Shown: in pieces, positions 1-10,845 of the stretch
Layout: every line of letters begins with the position of its first letter
How positions within the stretch are numbered: position 1 is the first letter of the stretch
Assembly (NCBI GenBank): GCA_019058245.1
Contig: JAHPZJ010000025.1
Coordinates: 28,408-92,407 of the forward strand
DNA: 64,000 nucleotides
Direction: 5' to 3'
DNA from: Promethearchaeota archaeon
GTDB taxonomy: Archaea; Asgardarchaeota; Lokiarchaeia; Sigyniarchaeales; SOKP01
Made by a program: the position numbers and the translations under genes
The notes under the pieces: generated by a model
What the model saw: the letters and a program-made list of their open reading frames with translations, nothing else
Told to the model about the DNA's origin: nothing
Databases searched by the model: none

Positions 1-930
1 ACGATCAAATCTTCCAGGTCTTAATAGTGCTGGATCTAAAATATCTACTCTATTTGTTGCACCAATGATTTTTACATCTCCTCTTTGTTCAAATCCGTCT
101 AATTCGCTTAATAATTGCATAAGAGTTCTTTGAACTTCTCTATCTCCAGATGTCGCAATCTTTAGTCTCTGAGAGCCAATTGCATCTAATTCATCAATAA
201 ATAATATGGTAGGGGCTTTTTCTTTGGCTAAATTAAATATTTCTCGCACTAATCGGGCACCTTCACCAATAAACTTTTGAACTAGTTCAGATCCAATAAT
301 TCTTATAAATGTTGCTTCAGTTTCATGAGCTACAGCCTTCGCTAATAGTGTTTTTCCTGTACCAGGGGGACCAAATAACAAAACTCCCTTAGGAGGATCA
401 ATTCCGATTTTCTTAAATAAATCTGGTTTTTTCAATGGTAGTTCTACCGTTTCTCTTACTTCCTGCATTTGTTCTTCTAAACCACCTACATCAGCATATG
501 ATATATCCGGAACAGAATCAATTACTTCCATTCCTTTAACAAAAGGATCTAATTTAGTAGGCAAAACTTCCATAATTGCGAATGTTCTTTGATTTAAAGC
601 AACTCTAGTACCTGGCACTAATTTTTCATTTTTTACTTTTCTACTAGTATTAACTACAAAACTTGGCCCCGTGGAACTTTTTACAATTGCCCTTCCTTTA
701 TCATCGAGAAAGTCTATAATTGTTGCAGATACTAATGGAGGTTCTCTTAATCTATCGATTTCATTTCTAAGGCTGTGTAATTCTTGTTCTAATCTCAATC
801 GCTCAGCATCTAATAATTGTTTTTCTGTTTCTAAGTTTCGGAGTCGTTTCTCCAGATGCCTAGTATAGGTAATGAGATATTCTCCATCTTTACTTTCTTC
901 TTTTTTTTTCTTTTCTTTAGTCGTAGTCAA
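1..930 (-). CDS. pan: Proteasome-activating nucleotidase (AAA ATPase), C-terminus cut by window edge
   Basis: Reverse-strand translation from TTG at 930: coiled coil, then [45 protein letters not shown]. Confidence 0.9.
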   Translation of the reverse strand, partial: MTTTKEKKKKEESKDGEYLITYTRHLEKRLRNLETEKQLLDAERLRLEQELHSLRNEIDRLREPPLVSATIIDFLDDKGRAIVKSSTGPSFVVNTSRKVKNEKLVPGTRVALNQRTFAIMEVLPTKLDPFVKGMEVIDSVPDISYADVGGLEEQMQEVRETVELPLKKPDLFKKIGIDPPKGVLLFGPPGTGKTLLAKAVAHETEATFIRIIGSELVQKFIGEGARLVREIFNLAKEKAPTILFIDELDAIGSQRLKIATSGDREVQRTLMQLLSELDGFEQRGDVKIIGATNRVDILDPALLRPGRFDR

Positions 931-1173
931 AAAAAGTATACCCCTTCTTTTCTTTCTTTTAATTACATTTTTAAGAAATTACGTTAATTTATTAATAATC
1001 TTTTAATCATTTAAATTTAAGGTTTCTTCTATACTATTACTTAATAGTGTCAATTTTTAAAAAATTTATAGATTATAAAATATAATCCTAATTAACCATA
1101 AATTATAAGAGTTTTCAATCAAATTCTATTAATATACAGCATATCTTTAATTATTCTGTGTTAGGATAGAACA

Positions 1174-1707
1174 ATGCCAGAACCTCAATATAATAAAATT
1201 GATAAAGAATGTCCTATATGTGGTAGTATTATTTGGGGTAAGGGGCAAAAAGTTCTATTAGAAGGAGCGAAAATTACAGTTTGTCATAATTGCGCTCAAC
1301 ATGGTATAAAAATTCAAAAACCTCCTACAAGTAAATATGCAAAAAAATCTTTCCCCCATGATATGAAAAGTTCTGCTAAACGACAAACTATAAAAAAGCC
1401 TAATATTGAAGCCTTTGAAATAATTCAAGATTATGCTAAAAAAATAAGAAATGTTAGAAATTCTTTAGGACTTAATCAAGATCAATTCGCCCAGAAATTG
1501 AATGAAAAACCTTCATTACTTAGAAGAATTGAGGCTGGAAAAGTAAAACCAACTATTAAATTAGCAAAGAAAATAGAAGAAGTTTATAAAATCAAAATCA
1601 TTAAAAAAGCTGACGAGATTGAAGGAACTATTGAGAGTGGTAAGTATTTGAAAAAATCTAGTGGAACATCTCTTGGTGACATTGCTTTTATTAAGAAAAA
1701 GAAATAA
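1174..1707 (+). CDS. Multiprotein bridging factor 1-like: zinc ribbon plus HTH
   Basis: CPICG/CHNC ribbon followed by IRNVRNSLGLNQDQFAQKLNEKPSLLRRIEAGKVKPT. Confidence 0.85.
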   Translation: MPEPQYNKIDKECPICGSIIWGKGQKVLLEGAKITVCHNCAQHGIKIQKPPTSKYAKKSFPHDMKSSAKRQTIKKPNIEAFEIIQDYAKKIRNVRNSLGLNQDQFAQKLNEKPSLLRRIEAGKVKPTIKLAKKIEEVYKIKIIKKADEIEGTIESGKYLKKSSGTSLGDIAFIKKKK

Positions 1708-1730
1708 ATGATACCCTTAACTTTGTATGA

Positions 1731-3761
1731 TTACTTAGATTCAAATTTGGTAATTTTCACTAAAGTAGAATTATATGCCCCTGAATATCCTAATTCTTCT
1801 GGTTTGCTTGGGGTAAAATGATTTACATTTGTCTTTTCTTCTAAAATAGATGATAAGCCAGAATATATTAGTGCTGTCCCACTTTTTAATATATTTGATT
1901 CTTCTAAAATATACACTCCCCTATAATACTCATTAGAAACAATTACTTTATTACCCTTATTGAGTTCTAATGATTCAATATCTTCTGGGGTCAAAAAAAT
2001 TTTACTAAATTCATCAATATATTTAAAGTGAACCTGTCCTAATTGAGAATGTAAAAGATATAAATGGGAAGGTGAAATAAGTATAAACTCATTAATCTTT
2101 TTAGAGATTCTACCCATAAATTCATTCTCTCCAAAATTAAAATGAGGGCCCTTAGCTTGAATACGATTATTTGAAGTAGGAAATTCTAAATTTTCAAAAG
2201 GAATAGAATCCATATTATATAGTAAATAATAGCCTACTGTAGTTATTGATTCTTGAATATTTTTTGGTAACATTTCTATACAATTATTAAAAATAGTCTC
2301 TTGTGATTCTTGAAATATATTATTATAGCCTATTTTTAAAGCTAAATGTTGAAAAAACTCATAATTAGATATACAATTTTGATACGGACATGGACCCCCT
2401 ATATTTATTGATAGACTTGGAATATAAAAAGGGGATATTATATCATTTGTCTCTAAATCAAATTTTGCTGGAATAACGATATCTGCATATTTTGTGGTTT
2501 CATTTAAGAACATATCTAAAACAATTATAAATAAATCTTTAGTCAATAATAATTTTCTTAATAAGTCTTGATTAGGAAGTGAACTTGCGGGATTGAAATT
2601 ATATATAAAAAGCATCCTATAATTCTTAGATAGTAAAGCAGAACTCAGTTCTATTATAGGAATCTCATTCATTTTTGGTCTTTCTTTAATATTAGTTATA
2701 TAATCTTGTAGAGGTTGGAGAAGTGGCTTTAAAAAATCGCTCTGAGAATAAATTAAACCTGTACCAGCTTTTCCTAAATTTCCAAGCAAAATTTGAACTA
2801 ATGCAATGCATTTCACTATCCTGCCTCCATTGAAGTTTTTCTGAACTCCATATCCAATATTAAACAGAGTATGGTGTTTGAATTTAATTAAAAAATTAAT
2901 AAAATTCTGAACAATTTGATTCTTAATTCCAATTTGCTCCAAAAGTTTCTCTTTCTCGATTTTTGCTACTTCTGAAAAAAGCGATGAATAAGAATCAACA
3001 TAACTTTTCAAAAATTTTCCATCATATATATTATTAGCAATTAATTCATTAAGAATTATTTTAACTAAGAAATGGTCAGTACCAGGGAAGATATGTAAAA
3101 AAAGATCAGCTTTTTTAGCTAATACTGTGCGTCTTGAATCAATTACCACTATCTTGGTCCCTCTTTTCAAAGCTTGCTTTACTAAAAAATATGCATGGTT
3201 ATTAGTTTCTGAAAGATTACTACCCCAAATAACTATTAATCTTGTAGAGGGATCTATAAGTTGAAATGGATTTGTAGTAGAATAAGTACCAAATAATTCT
3301 GTTAACCCAGCACAACCTCCTTCATTACAGATTCCACCATTTGTGATTGTAGCTCCAATTTTCCTGAAAAATCTTAATGGAGCATATTGAGATATAAGAC
3401 CACTATTTCCAGCATAAAAAGCCCCTAAAATAGAGGAAGATTCACCTCTTACTTGAATATCACTTATTTTTTCTGAAATAATTTCGAATACTTTCTCTAA
3501 AGTAGTTTTCTCAAAATTATTTTCAGGTTTTTCCCCTTTCCTAATTAATGGAGTTTTTACTCTTTTTGGATGATATAATAAATTTTCCCTGTTCCTATAT
3601 TTGGGACAAAAAAACCCATTTGTAAACGGATGTTCTTTTAAAGGATGAGTTGATTGCAATTTATGCTCTAAAGCCTCATCATCCCAAATTCCTTTAAATA
3701 CACATGAGCCATAGCAATCTTTTGTACAAGTTCCAATTCTAACTCTTTTTGTATTTATCAT
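1731..3761 (-). CDS. Molybdopterin-dependent oxidoreductase catalytic subunit (formate dehydrogenase/DMSO reductase superfamily)
   Basis: N-terminal CTKDCYGSC Fe-S motif, GGICNEGGCAG, LIVIWGSNLSETN, C-terminal MopB-like domain. Confidence 0.8.
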   Translation of the reverse strand: MINTKRVRIGTCTKDCYGSCVFKGIWDDEALEHKLQSTHPLKEHPFTNGFFCPKYRNRENLLYHPKRVKTPLIRKGEKPENNFEKTTLEKVFEIISEKISDIQVRGESSSILGAFYAGNSGLISQYAPLRFFRKIGATITNGGICNEGGCAGLTELFGTYSTTNPFQLIDPSTRLIVIWGSNLSETNNHAYFLVKQALKRGTKIVVIDSRRTVLAKKADLFLHIFPGTDHFLVKIILNELIANNIYDGKFLKSYVDSYSSLFSEVAKIEKEKLLEQIGIKNQIVQNFINFLIKFKHHTLFNIGYGVQKNFNGGRIVKCIALVQILLGNLGKAGTGLIYSQSDFLKPLLQPLQDYITNIKERPKMNEIPIIELSSALLSKNYRMLFIYNFNPASSLPNQDLLRKLLLTKDLFIIVLDMFLNETTKYADIVIPAKFDLETNDIISPFYIPSLSINIGGPCPYQNCISNYEFFQHLALKIGYNNIFQESQETIFNNCIEMLPKNIQESITTVGYYLLYNMDSIPFENLEFPTSNNRIQAKGPHFNFGENEFMGRISKKINEFILISPSHLYLLHSQLGQVHFKYIDEFSKIFLTPEDIESLELNKGNKVIVSNEYYRGVYILEESNILKSGTALIYSGLSSILEEKTNVNHFTPSKPEELGYSGAYNSTLVKITKFESK

Positions 3762-3847
3762 TTCTCTTTTAAAAAATTATATCTGATTATTCAGATATTG
3801 AAAAAGTATGAATTAATCGAAATATTAGCTAGTTCTCAATCAAGATT

Positions 3848-4423
3848 TTAATCAATTGATATTTTAACATTTTGAACCAAGGCTATTCTATTCCTTAAGA
3901 ATATAATTATATCTTGGTTATCTTGAGCTTCAAGAGGGCTTCCACAATTAGGGCATCTAAAATTAAGTTCAAATGCTTCATCAAAATTGTATTTAATAAT
4001 TGATTCCTGACAATTTTTACATATAAAAAAATAATTATTCTGTTCAAATTGCAATCTATCTCGCAATTTGCCTTCAATTAAGCTCTTTTTTTCTTGAAGA
4101 ATTTCTTCAATCAGGTCAAATTCATGCCACCAATAATATATAAACCATCCCGTTGATTTATCTCTTATACGTCTAAATTGTGCCAACTTTTCAGAGTATA
4201 ATTTATAAAGTGTTTTACGCACAGTATTTAATTTTAATATTTCAGAATCATCAGGCTCAAAATCAATTTCAGTACCTTGAATGCTTTCTTTTATGTTTTC
4301 AGTTATATCCTCATCAGTTATATCTTCAGATTCAGATTTCATAAGTTCAATTCCAACATATATTGCAATCTCGCCCCCAATAATATATAGAAAAGATTCT
4401 AAGAAGGGATTTAATTTGTTAAT
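3848..4423 (-). CDS. tfe: Transcription initiation factor E alpha (TFE), extended to a non-AUG start
   Basis: LKLNTVRKTLYKLYSEKLAQFRRIRDKSTGWFIYYWWHEFDLI and CKNCQ/CPNCGSPLE; wHTH N-terminus NPFLESFLYIIGGEIAIYVGIEL lies in frame upstream of the ATG-start ORF at 4342. Confidence 0.85.
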   Translation of the reverse strand: MNKLNPFLESFLYIIGGEIAIYVGIELMKSESEDITDEDITENIKESIQGTEIDFEPDDSEILKLNTVRKTLYKLYSEKLAQFRRIRDKSTGWFIYYWWHEFDLIEEILQEKKSLIEGKLRDRLQFEQNNYFFICKNCQESIIKYNFDEAFELNFRCPNCGSPLEAQDNQDIIIFLRNRIALVQNVKISID

Positions 4424-4528
4424 ATGACTTTACCTCACTTAAAAATTAGTATTTGCATGAAATATAATTAGTTTTTATAAAAATTAAATTTTTTTGAAAT
4501 TTTTTGATTTAAAAAATAAATTTATTCC

Positions 4529-5311
4529 TTATACTACTATAGAATACTGCTTTTCTATAATCTCACCATCTATATCAAGAGTTCTAATTAATTTACCTTT
4601 TCTAATTGCCAATATCCGTAATAATTTTGAATTATTTATATTTTTCGGCAGCTCAATTTCAGAAATTTTATAATTATTAAAAATAGTTAGAGATTTCCAC
4701 TTTGTGGGGAGTTCTGATTGAAAATCTGGTAATGCGTTTTCTATTATGTAATTATAATTTCTTTCAGTGTTACTAATATATCCCATACAAAATTGAATCC
4801 TTTTATTCACATCATCATCTTCTACCTTCTTTTTAGAAGGTTGAGGTACCTTTTTTTTGGTAGTAACCTTACAATTCGGATTTATATTAAATGATATTAA
4901 GAAATAACTATTTTTACGGAAGGCTTCAATACTTTCTAACAATAAGTTCTTATTACTATTATCTATTATGTCCACACTATAATTTTTAGTCTGCCCAGTT
5001 GATTTTTTAAGATTCCAATTAAATCCTAATTTATTAATCATTTCACTAATATCCGAACCTGAGATTAGTTTACCTTTAATTTCAAAAGCTTCTTTAGGGC
5101 TTGAAATTCCATTTGTAACTATCTCTAAAATTAAATCCTCATATTCATGACTCCCTTTAAGAGTTAACTTTGTCTTGGTTTGAGAAATTTTCAACGCTGG
5201 CCCTATAAAATCACCCTTAGAATATCTGTAAAAATGACGGTGTACATTTTTATGCTTTTGTGCGGGATCATCTAAAATTGGAGTATCAACAATAAATTTT
5301 AAAAAATGCAT
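4529..5311 (-). CDS. Hypothetical protein
   Basis: 260-aa ORF, no recognised domain. Confidence 0.6.
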   Translation of the reverse strand: MHFLKFIVDTPILDDPAQKHKNVHRHFYRYSKGDFIGPALKISQTKTKLTLKGSHEYEDLILEIVTNGISSPKEAFEIKGKLISGSDISEMINKLGFNWNLKKSTGQTKNYSVDIIDNSNKNLLLESIEAFRKNSYFLISFNINPNCKVTTKKKVPQPSKKKVEDDDVNKRIQFCMGYISNTERNYNYIIENALPDFQSELPTKWKSLTIFNNYKISEIELPKNINNSKLLRILAIRKGKLIRTLDIDGEIIEKQYSIVV

Positions 5312-5466
5312 CTTTTTTCTTTCCTTATTTTTCTTTTAATTTAATTCTTGTTCTCTTTATTAAATATCAAAAGATTATAATTTTAAATTTTATTTATTAA
5401 TTAAATTAAAAAAATATAAAATATATCTTAAGATACAGAACACAAAAAAAATTATTTTAATTTGAT

Positions 5467-5667
5467 ATGGTTGCTATTCCTTCTTTATCACTATGGGTTT
5501 TTGCGTGGATATTTCTAATTATAGGGTTAATATCTTTAGTAATTTTAGTACTATACACTAAATATGGAAGAGAAGTATCTATTCGACTTTCAATAATTAG
5601 TATAGTAATAAGCTCAATATTCCTAGGATTTGCATTTCACTTTTTCTTACTTTCAGAGGGACTATAA
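5467..5667 (+). CDS. Small membrane protein
   Basis: 66 aa, two hydrophobic segments. Confidence 0.55.
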   Translation: MVAIPSLSLWVFAWIFLIIGLISLVILVLYTKYGREVSIRLSIISIVISSIFLGFAFHFFLLSEGL

Positions 5668-5838
5668 TTTAAATAATTAGTTATATTATGAATAAAATTC
5701 GATTTTTTATGAAATTGAACTTATCTAACAATTTAGTCTGATTTATAATTTCTTTTGTTAATATTTAAAAAAGAAGAAAAGTTTTCATTTAATTAATAAT
5801 ATTTCTTCAAGCTATTTAAAAAAAAAAGAGAAGTTAAA

Positions 5839-6255
5839 ATGTTATTTCAAATGGACCCTACTCTTCAGTTTGTATTATGGCTTATTTTAGCAACTATAAT
5901 TGTTACACTAATTCTTTACATTGCGGTTATACTGATTGTATCAAAAACAAAAGCTTCGGACAAAAAATTTTTAATAATTCTTTTAGCATTTATTTGTGTC
6001 CTTGTAATACCCATAGTTTTAGGCGCAATTAGTTCAATATTTGCTGTTTTTGGCGAAATTCCTTGGAGTGATGGTAATTATCTAGCATTATTGGTACCTA
6101 TTATTGGTTTTTTAATAGTACTGGTATTAGTAAAATTTATTTTGGACGTTCCTTGGGATCAAGCTTTATGGATATCTTTGCTAACATTATTTGTTTTATT
6201 CCTTCTTTATACATTGATACCAGGACTTGCTAGCTTTCTTGGATTTACATTATGA
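5839..6255 (+). CDS. Hypothetical membrane protein
   Basis: 138 aa, several predicted TM stretches. Confidence 0.6.
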   Translation: MLFQMDPTLQFVLWLILATIIVTLILYIAVILIVSKTKASDKKFLIILLAFICVLVIPIVLGAISSIFAVFGEIPWSDGNYLALLVPIIGFLIVLVLVKFILDVPWDQALWISLLTLFVLFLLYTLIPGLASFLGFTL

Positions 6256-6398
6256 TTAATATCAGAAATAAAATATATAATAAAGCTATTTTTTTTTATT
6301 TATTAATTATGAAATTATTTGCTAAATTCTAATTCATTAAAGATAAATAGAGATAGTTAAAAAATAGATTTATATAAAAGATCAAAAAAAGTATCAGG

Positions 6399-9300
6399 TT
6401 ATATCCTTTCTTTTAATTTTAATCTTGGAGCAAGTCCTAAACTCATCATTTCTTGTAAAAGTAATTTAAACGCATAGGAACAAACTACTTTTGAAATAAT
6501 GGTTCCTTCACCACACACGGGACAATATCGCTTATCTCTATTTCTGTCATAAACTGCTAAGAGACCACATTTTTCACATACTAAAATAACAGTCCTATCA
6601 GATTCATCTAATAATCTTTCTTTTAACAATAAGGCTGAGCCATGACCAACTAAACAATCCCTCTCCATCTCTCCAAACCTTAAACCCCCTTCACGAGCAC
6701 GACCCTCTGTAGGTTGTCGTGTTAAAATTTGAACAGGCCCCCTAGCTCTTGCGTGGAGTTTATCCGCTACCAAATGATATAATTTTTGATAATATATTGG
6801 AGCACAATATATCCCTGCTTCATACTTATCTCCCGTAATACCATTATACATTACCTCTCTTCCATTAAATTCAAAACCAGCTTCTACTAGTTGCTCTTGA
6901 AGTTTTGTTATATCTGTCCATTCGAACGCAGTAGCATCACCCAACTTACCTGTTGTACAGGCTATCTTTCCACTAATACCTTCAAATAGTTGCCCTAAAG
7001 TCATTCTTGATGGCATTGCATGAGGATTTACTATAATATCTGGAATAACACCTAAAGCAGTAAAAGGCATATCAGCTTGTTCAACAACCAACCCTAACAC
7101 TCCTTTTTGACCATGTCTAGATGAGAATTTATCGCCCAATTCAGGAATTCTTAAATCTCTCACTTTTATTTTAACTAATTTGTTCCCATCAACAGTTTCT
7201 GATATAATTACAGTATCAACAATTCCTTGTTCATTATGTCGCATATTTTTTGAAGTTTCACGCCTATTTGGTTGCATAAGCTCAAATTCTTCATAGGATT
7301 TAATAAATCTAGGCGGAGATGTTCGACCTATAAGTACGTCGCCTCCGTTCACCTGTGTTTCTGGTTCTATTATTCCATCAACGTCTGAGAGAAGGCGGTA
7401 TGATTCTGCAGATTTAAATCCTCTAACACCTCTTTCTGGAATCTCAAATTTATCAACTTCTCCACCAGGGTATTTTCTTTCTTCGGCATCATATGTTCTA
7501 AAAAAGTGACTCCGCGCTAAGCCTCGCTCAATTGAAGCTTTATTTATAATAATAGCATCTTCAATGTTAAATCCTTCGAAGCTCATCATAGCAATAATAA
7601 AGTTTTGACCCGAAGGTCTCTTATTTATCCCTATGATCTCCATCGGACTAGTTTTCACTAAAGGCTGTTGAGGGTAATGCAACGTGTGGCCTCTTGTGTC
7701 TAATCTCAAATGCATGTTTGCTGCAAATAAACCTAATGCTTGCTTTACCATTCCAGCTTCATAAGTATTTCTCGGAGATTGATTATGTTCTGGAAAAGGA
7801 ATAATAGAAGCACAGATTCCTAAAATTGCAGCAGGTGATATTTCCAAATGAGTATGCTCTTCGGTTATATCTTCTTCAAACATTGCAATATATGCATTTT
7901 CTTCTTCTTCAGCATCTAAATATTCAATTACACCTTTATGAACCAAATCTGACCAAATATACTTATTCTGTTTGAGTTTTTCTATATCATCTTTTGAAAC
8001 AAGTAAATTTTTATTCTTCAAGACAAATAATGGTCTAGTTGCCCTACCTGCATCACAATTTATCTGAATCTCTTTTGATTCATTATAATAACCAATATTT
8101 ACGTGTTGCCCAATTTCACCTTTCCTTCTTTTTTCTCTTAATTGACGGATGAATGGATTATATTGTTGATGTATTCCTACTAATTTCCCGTTCAGAAAAA
8201 CTTTTACTTTATCTCCTTTTACATTTTTGACTTCATTTATGGGGATAACTCCTAAATCAATTAGTATGTTTTCAATTATCCTCTCATCTGCTCCAACAGA
8301 TATTATTGATGCTAATCCAAGATTCTTGACTAAACCACAATTAGGACCTTCGGGTGTCTCAGCAGGACAAATTTTTCCCCATTGTGTTGGATGTAAATCT
8401 CTTGCCTCAAAGTGTGGTTGACTGCGACTTAATGGCGATATAACTCTTCTCAAATGACTTAAAGTTCCAACATGATTAGTTCTATTTAAAAGTTGACTTA
8501 CTCCTGCCTTACCTCCAACCCAATTTCCAGTTGCTAAGGCATGTCTAATTCTTTCTGTAATGACATCTGCTCTTACAGCAGTTTTAATATTTGGAGCTCT
8601 TCCTCGAACAGCAGTTCTTTCCAATTGATATTTAATATCTTTCACTAAATTTAAAAATGCCACTCTAAATAAAGATGTGAATAATTCACCAGCTAGCTTT
8701 AATCTTTTATTTGCATAATGATCCTTATCGTCGGGTTCTCTTAAATTTAATGCTAATTCCATAACTTTTTGTGCCATTTGTCCTAAATAATAGGCTTTTT
8801 TAATTCTATCTTCTTCATCATTACCTATGTGAGGTAAAAGATATCTATCTAAAACTTGAAGAGCTCTTCTAATACGGTAATCTTTCGTTTGACCGATGGC
8901 GACTCTTTTTCCTATATAATCAAGTGCATTTTGCTGAGATTTCTCTGGATCTTTTAATACTTGAATCTCAGAGGCAACATCAATTACTGGAATTAATTCT
9001 TTCTGAATTTCATCATTTTCAGAGATTGCTTCAAAAATCTCTCTATCTGAATGTAATCCCAACGAACGCATCAATATCGCTAAAGGAATCTTTCCTGGAA
9101 CTGAAGGAAATGATACTCTAAGATTGCCATCTTTCTTCCTTTCTATTGTTACAGGTGCTCTAAATCCGCTTCTAGTTGAAAATACTTTTGCTTGATGAGT
9201 TGCGCTAGAACTTCTACTTGCCTCCTCTGCCAGTATTCTATTTGGGGCTAGATCTTCTTGAGTAACAAGAACTCTTTCAGTTCCATTTATTATGAAATAA

Positions 9301-9770
9301 CCTCCAGGGTCTAAAGGATCTTCACCCCTGTTAATTAATTCTTGTTCTGAAAGGCTTTCTAGAGGACATCGACAACTCTTTAGCATTATTGGAATCTTCC
9401 CAATATATATATCTAAGGTTTCTTCGGCTTCTTCTCTCTGTGTCCTCTCGTCAATGGTTATTGGAGTCATTTCTAAAGTAATATCTGCAGCATAACTTAA
9501 TTCTCTAATTCTTGCTTCTATTGGAGTAATCTCCATAGTAGCACCATCTGCCTCTCTTACCTTAGGTACTCCAACTTTAATTTTTCCGAATTTTATTTTA
9601 AAACCTGGAATATCAGGGATTACTTCACCTGATTCATCAACAATTATTTGCATTTCATATTCTATAAAGTTGTTATATGAATCTAGATGTTGACGTACTA
9701 AGCCCTTTTCATCAAATAAACTTTTTAGAATAATCCATTTATCAGTATTTGATAATTTTTCTGAACTCAA
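6399..9770 (-). CDS. rpoB: DNA-directed RNA polymerase subunit B, single (unsplit) ORF
   Basis: GDKFSSRHGQKGVLG, GGLRFGEMERDCLVGHG, C-terminal zinc site. Confidence 0.97.
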   Translation of the reverse strand: MSSEKLSNTDKWIILKSLFDEKGLVRQHLDSYNNFIEYEMQIIVDESGEVIPDIPGFKIKFGKIKVGVPKVREADGATMEITPIEARIRELSYAADITLEMTPITIDERTQREEAEETLDIYIGKIPIMLKSCRCPLESLSEQELINRGEDPLDPGGYFIINGTERVLVTQEDLAPNRILAEEASRSSSATHQAKVFSTRSGFRAPVTIERKKDGNLRVSFPSVPGKIPLAILMRSLGLHSDREIFEAISENDEIQKELIPVIDVASEIQVLKDPEKSQQNALDYIGKRVAIGQTKDYRIRRALQVLDRYLLPHIGNDEEDRIKKAYYLGQMAQKVMELALNLREPDDKDHYANKRLKLAGELFTSLFRVAFLNLVKDIKYQLERTAVRGRAPNIKTAVRADVITERIRHALATGNWVGGKAGVSQLLNRTNHVGTLSHLRRVISPLSRSQPHFEARDLHPTQWGKICPAETPEGPNCGLVKNLGLASIISVGADERIIENILIDLGVIPINEVKNVKGDKVKVFLNGKLVGIHQQYNPFIRQLREKRRKGEIGQHVNIGYYNESKEIQINCDAGRATRPLFVLKNKNLLVSKDDIEKLKQNKYIWSDLVHKGVIEYLDAEEEENAYIAMFEEDITEEHTHLEISPAAILGICASIIPFPEHNQSPRNTYEAGMVKQALGLFAANMHLRLDTRGHTLHYPQQPLVKTSPMEIIGINKRPSGQNFIIAMMSFEGFNIEDAIIINKASIERGLARSHFFRTYDAEERKYPGGEVDKFEIPERGVRGFKSAESYRLLSDVDGIIEPETQVNGGDVLIGRTSPPRFIKSYEEFELMQPNRRETSKNMRHNEQGIVDTVIISETVDGNKLVKIKVRDLRIPELGDKFSSRHGQKGVLGLVVEQADMPFTALGVIPDIIVNPHAMPSRMTLGQLFEGISGKIACTTGKLGDATAFEWTDITKLQEQLVEAGFEFNGREVMYNGITGDKYEAGIYCAPIYYQKLYHLVADKLHARARGPVQILTRQPTEGRAREGGLRFGEMERDCLVGHGSALLLKERLLDESDRTVILVCEKCGLLAVYDRNRDKRYCPVCGEGTIISKVVCSYAFKLLLQEMMSLGLAPRLKLKERI

Positions 9771-9815
9771 AATTCATAAAACCATAATATTTTTTCTTTT
9801 TAATAAAAAATGATA

Positions 9816-10073
9816 TTAAACTTTTTCCTTTTTTACATAACGGTAATAGTCTGCGGATTTCACAGTTGTATTAGATTCTCGAATTATTCTCACAATATCT
9901 CCTTCTTTTGCTCCAATAGCAATCGCAACTGGATCTTTTTCAAACATTTGTGGTAAATCATTTACATCAATTCGATATTTTTCTAAAAGATTTTGCGATT
10001 CTTCTTTAGTTAAAAGGACATGTTTAGGGACGAATTTATGGAGCAAAACATCTATTCGTTTCTTTTTACTCAA
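9816..10073 (-). CDS. rpoH: DNA-directed RNA polymerase subunit H
   Basis: HKFVPKHVLLTKEE...LPQMFEKDPVAIAIGAKEGDIVRIIR. Confidence 0.93.
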   Translation of the reverse strand: MSKKKRIDVLLHKFVPKHVLLTKEESQNLLEKYRIDVNDLPQMFEKDPVAIAIGAKEGDIVRIIRESNTTVKSADYYRYVKKEKV

Positions 10074-10142
10074 GGAAAACTCTACTCTTCTAATAAATAA
10101 TAATTAATGAAATGATACCCGTCTAAAAAATTTTTCCATTTT

Positions 10143-10170
10143 TTCCTCATTTTTCTTATGAAAAACGAGG
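10143..10170. other. Imperfect hairpin between the methyltransferase and rpoH
   Basis: CCTCATTTTTC-TTAT-GAAAAACGAGG, 10/11 complementary arms. Confidence 0.5.
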
Positions 10171-10181
10171 ATTTTACAGAA

Positions 10182-10817
10182 TCAAGACGAATGAAAACAT
10201 TTAAAAACCCAATAACCACTTCTTTTACATAAAATTTCGATATTTTCATCGGGAAAAGTATCCTTAAAGAATTTTTTAGTAAATAATGCTCCCATTTTTT
10301 TTTTTATTACAAATTGAAAAGAACCATTTCTATTTAGATACTCTGGAATAATATCTAATATTTTTAGGAATTCTTTTCTTCCTTGACGTAAAGGAGGATT
10401 CATATAAATTCCATCAAATTTTAAATTTTTATTCTCAAGAGGTTCAAAATAATTGCCTGATAAAATAAATATATGATTTTTTGCATTTTTAAGATTTAAT
10501 TTAACATTTTCCCTGGTGCACCATATTGCTCGCATGTTGATATCTATGAGATATATTGAACTTTGAGGAGATTCATAACCCAAAACAATTCCTATTGAAC
10601 CATAACCACATCCTAAATCAAGTAGAACTTTCGATTCTGTAGGAATATCCATATTTTCTATAAAAACCTTAGTACCTAAGTCTATTTTATTATAAGAGAA
10701 AACTCCTGGAATCGTCTTAAAAATATAAAGATGTCTTCTTAAACTTTCCGATATAGTGTAAATTTTTACATTTGCCTCAGGAAATTTACTATAATAATGA
10801 TTTCTTTTTCTTTCCAT
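10182..10817 (-). CDS. RsmC-like class I methyltransferase
   Basis: LLDLGCGYGSIGIVLGYE and YMNPPLRQG motifs. Confidence 0.8.
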   Translation of the reverse strand: MERKRNHYYSKFPEANVKIYTISESLRRHLYIFKTIPGVFSYNKIDLGTKVFIENMDIPTESKVLLDLGCGYGSIGIVLGYESPQSSIYLIDINMRAIWCTRENVKLNLKNAKNHIFILSGNYFEPLENKNLKFDGIYMNPPLRQGRKEFLKILDIIPEYLNRNGSFQFVIKKKMGALFTKKFFKDTFPDENIEILCKRSGYWVFKCFHSS

Positions 10818-10845
10818 GATATAAATTTTAAATACTTTAACTTAC

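Noticed and set aside
4200-4290. In-frame acidic segment KESIQGTEIDFEPDDSEI in TFE as a translated intron
   Set aside because: Reads cleanly in frame without stop or hairpin; more likely a natural loop insertion.
10143-10170. Bacterial-style terminator
   Set aside because: The hairpin is AT-rich with one mismatch and archaeal termination relies mainly on U-tracts; listed only as a hairpin.
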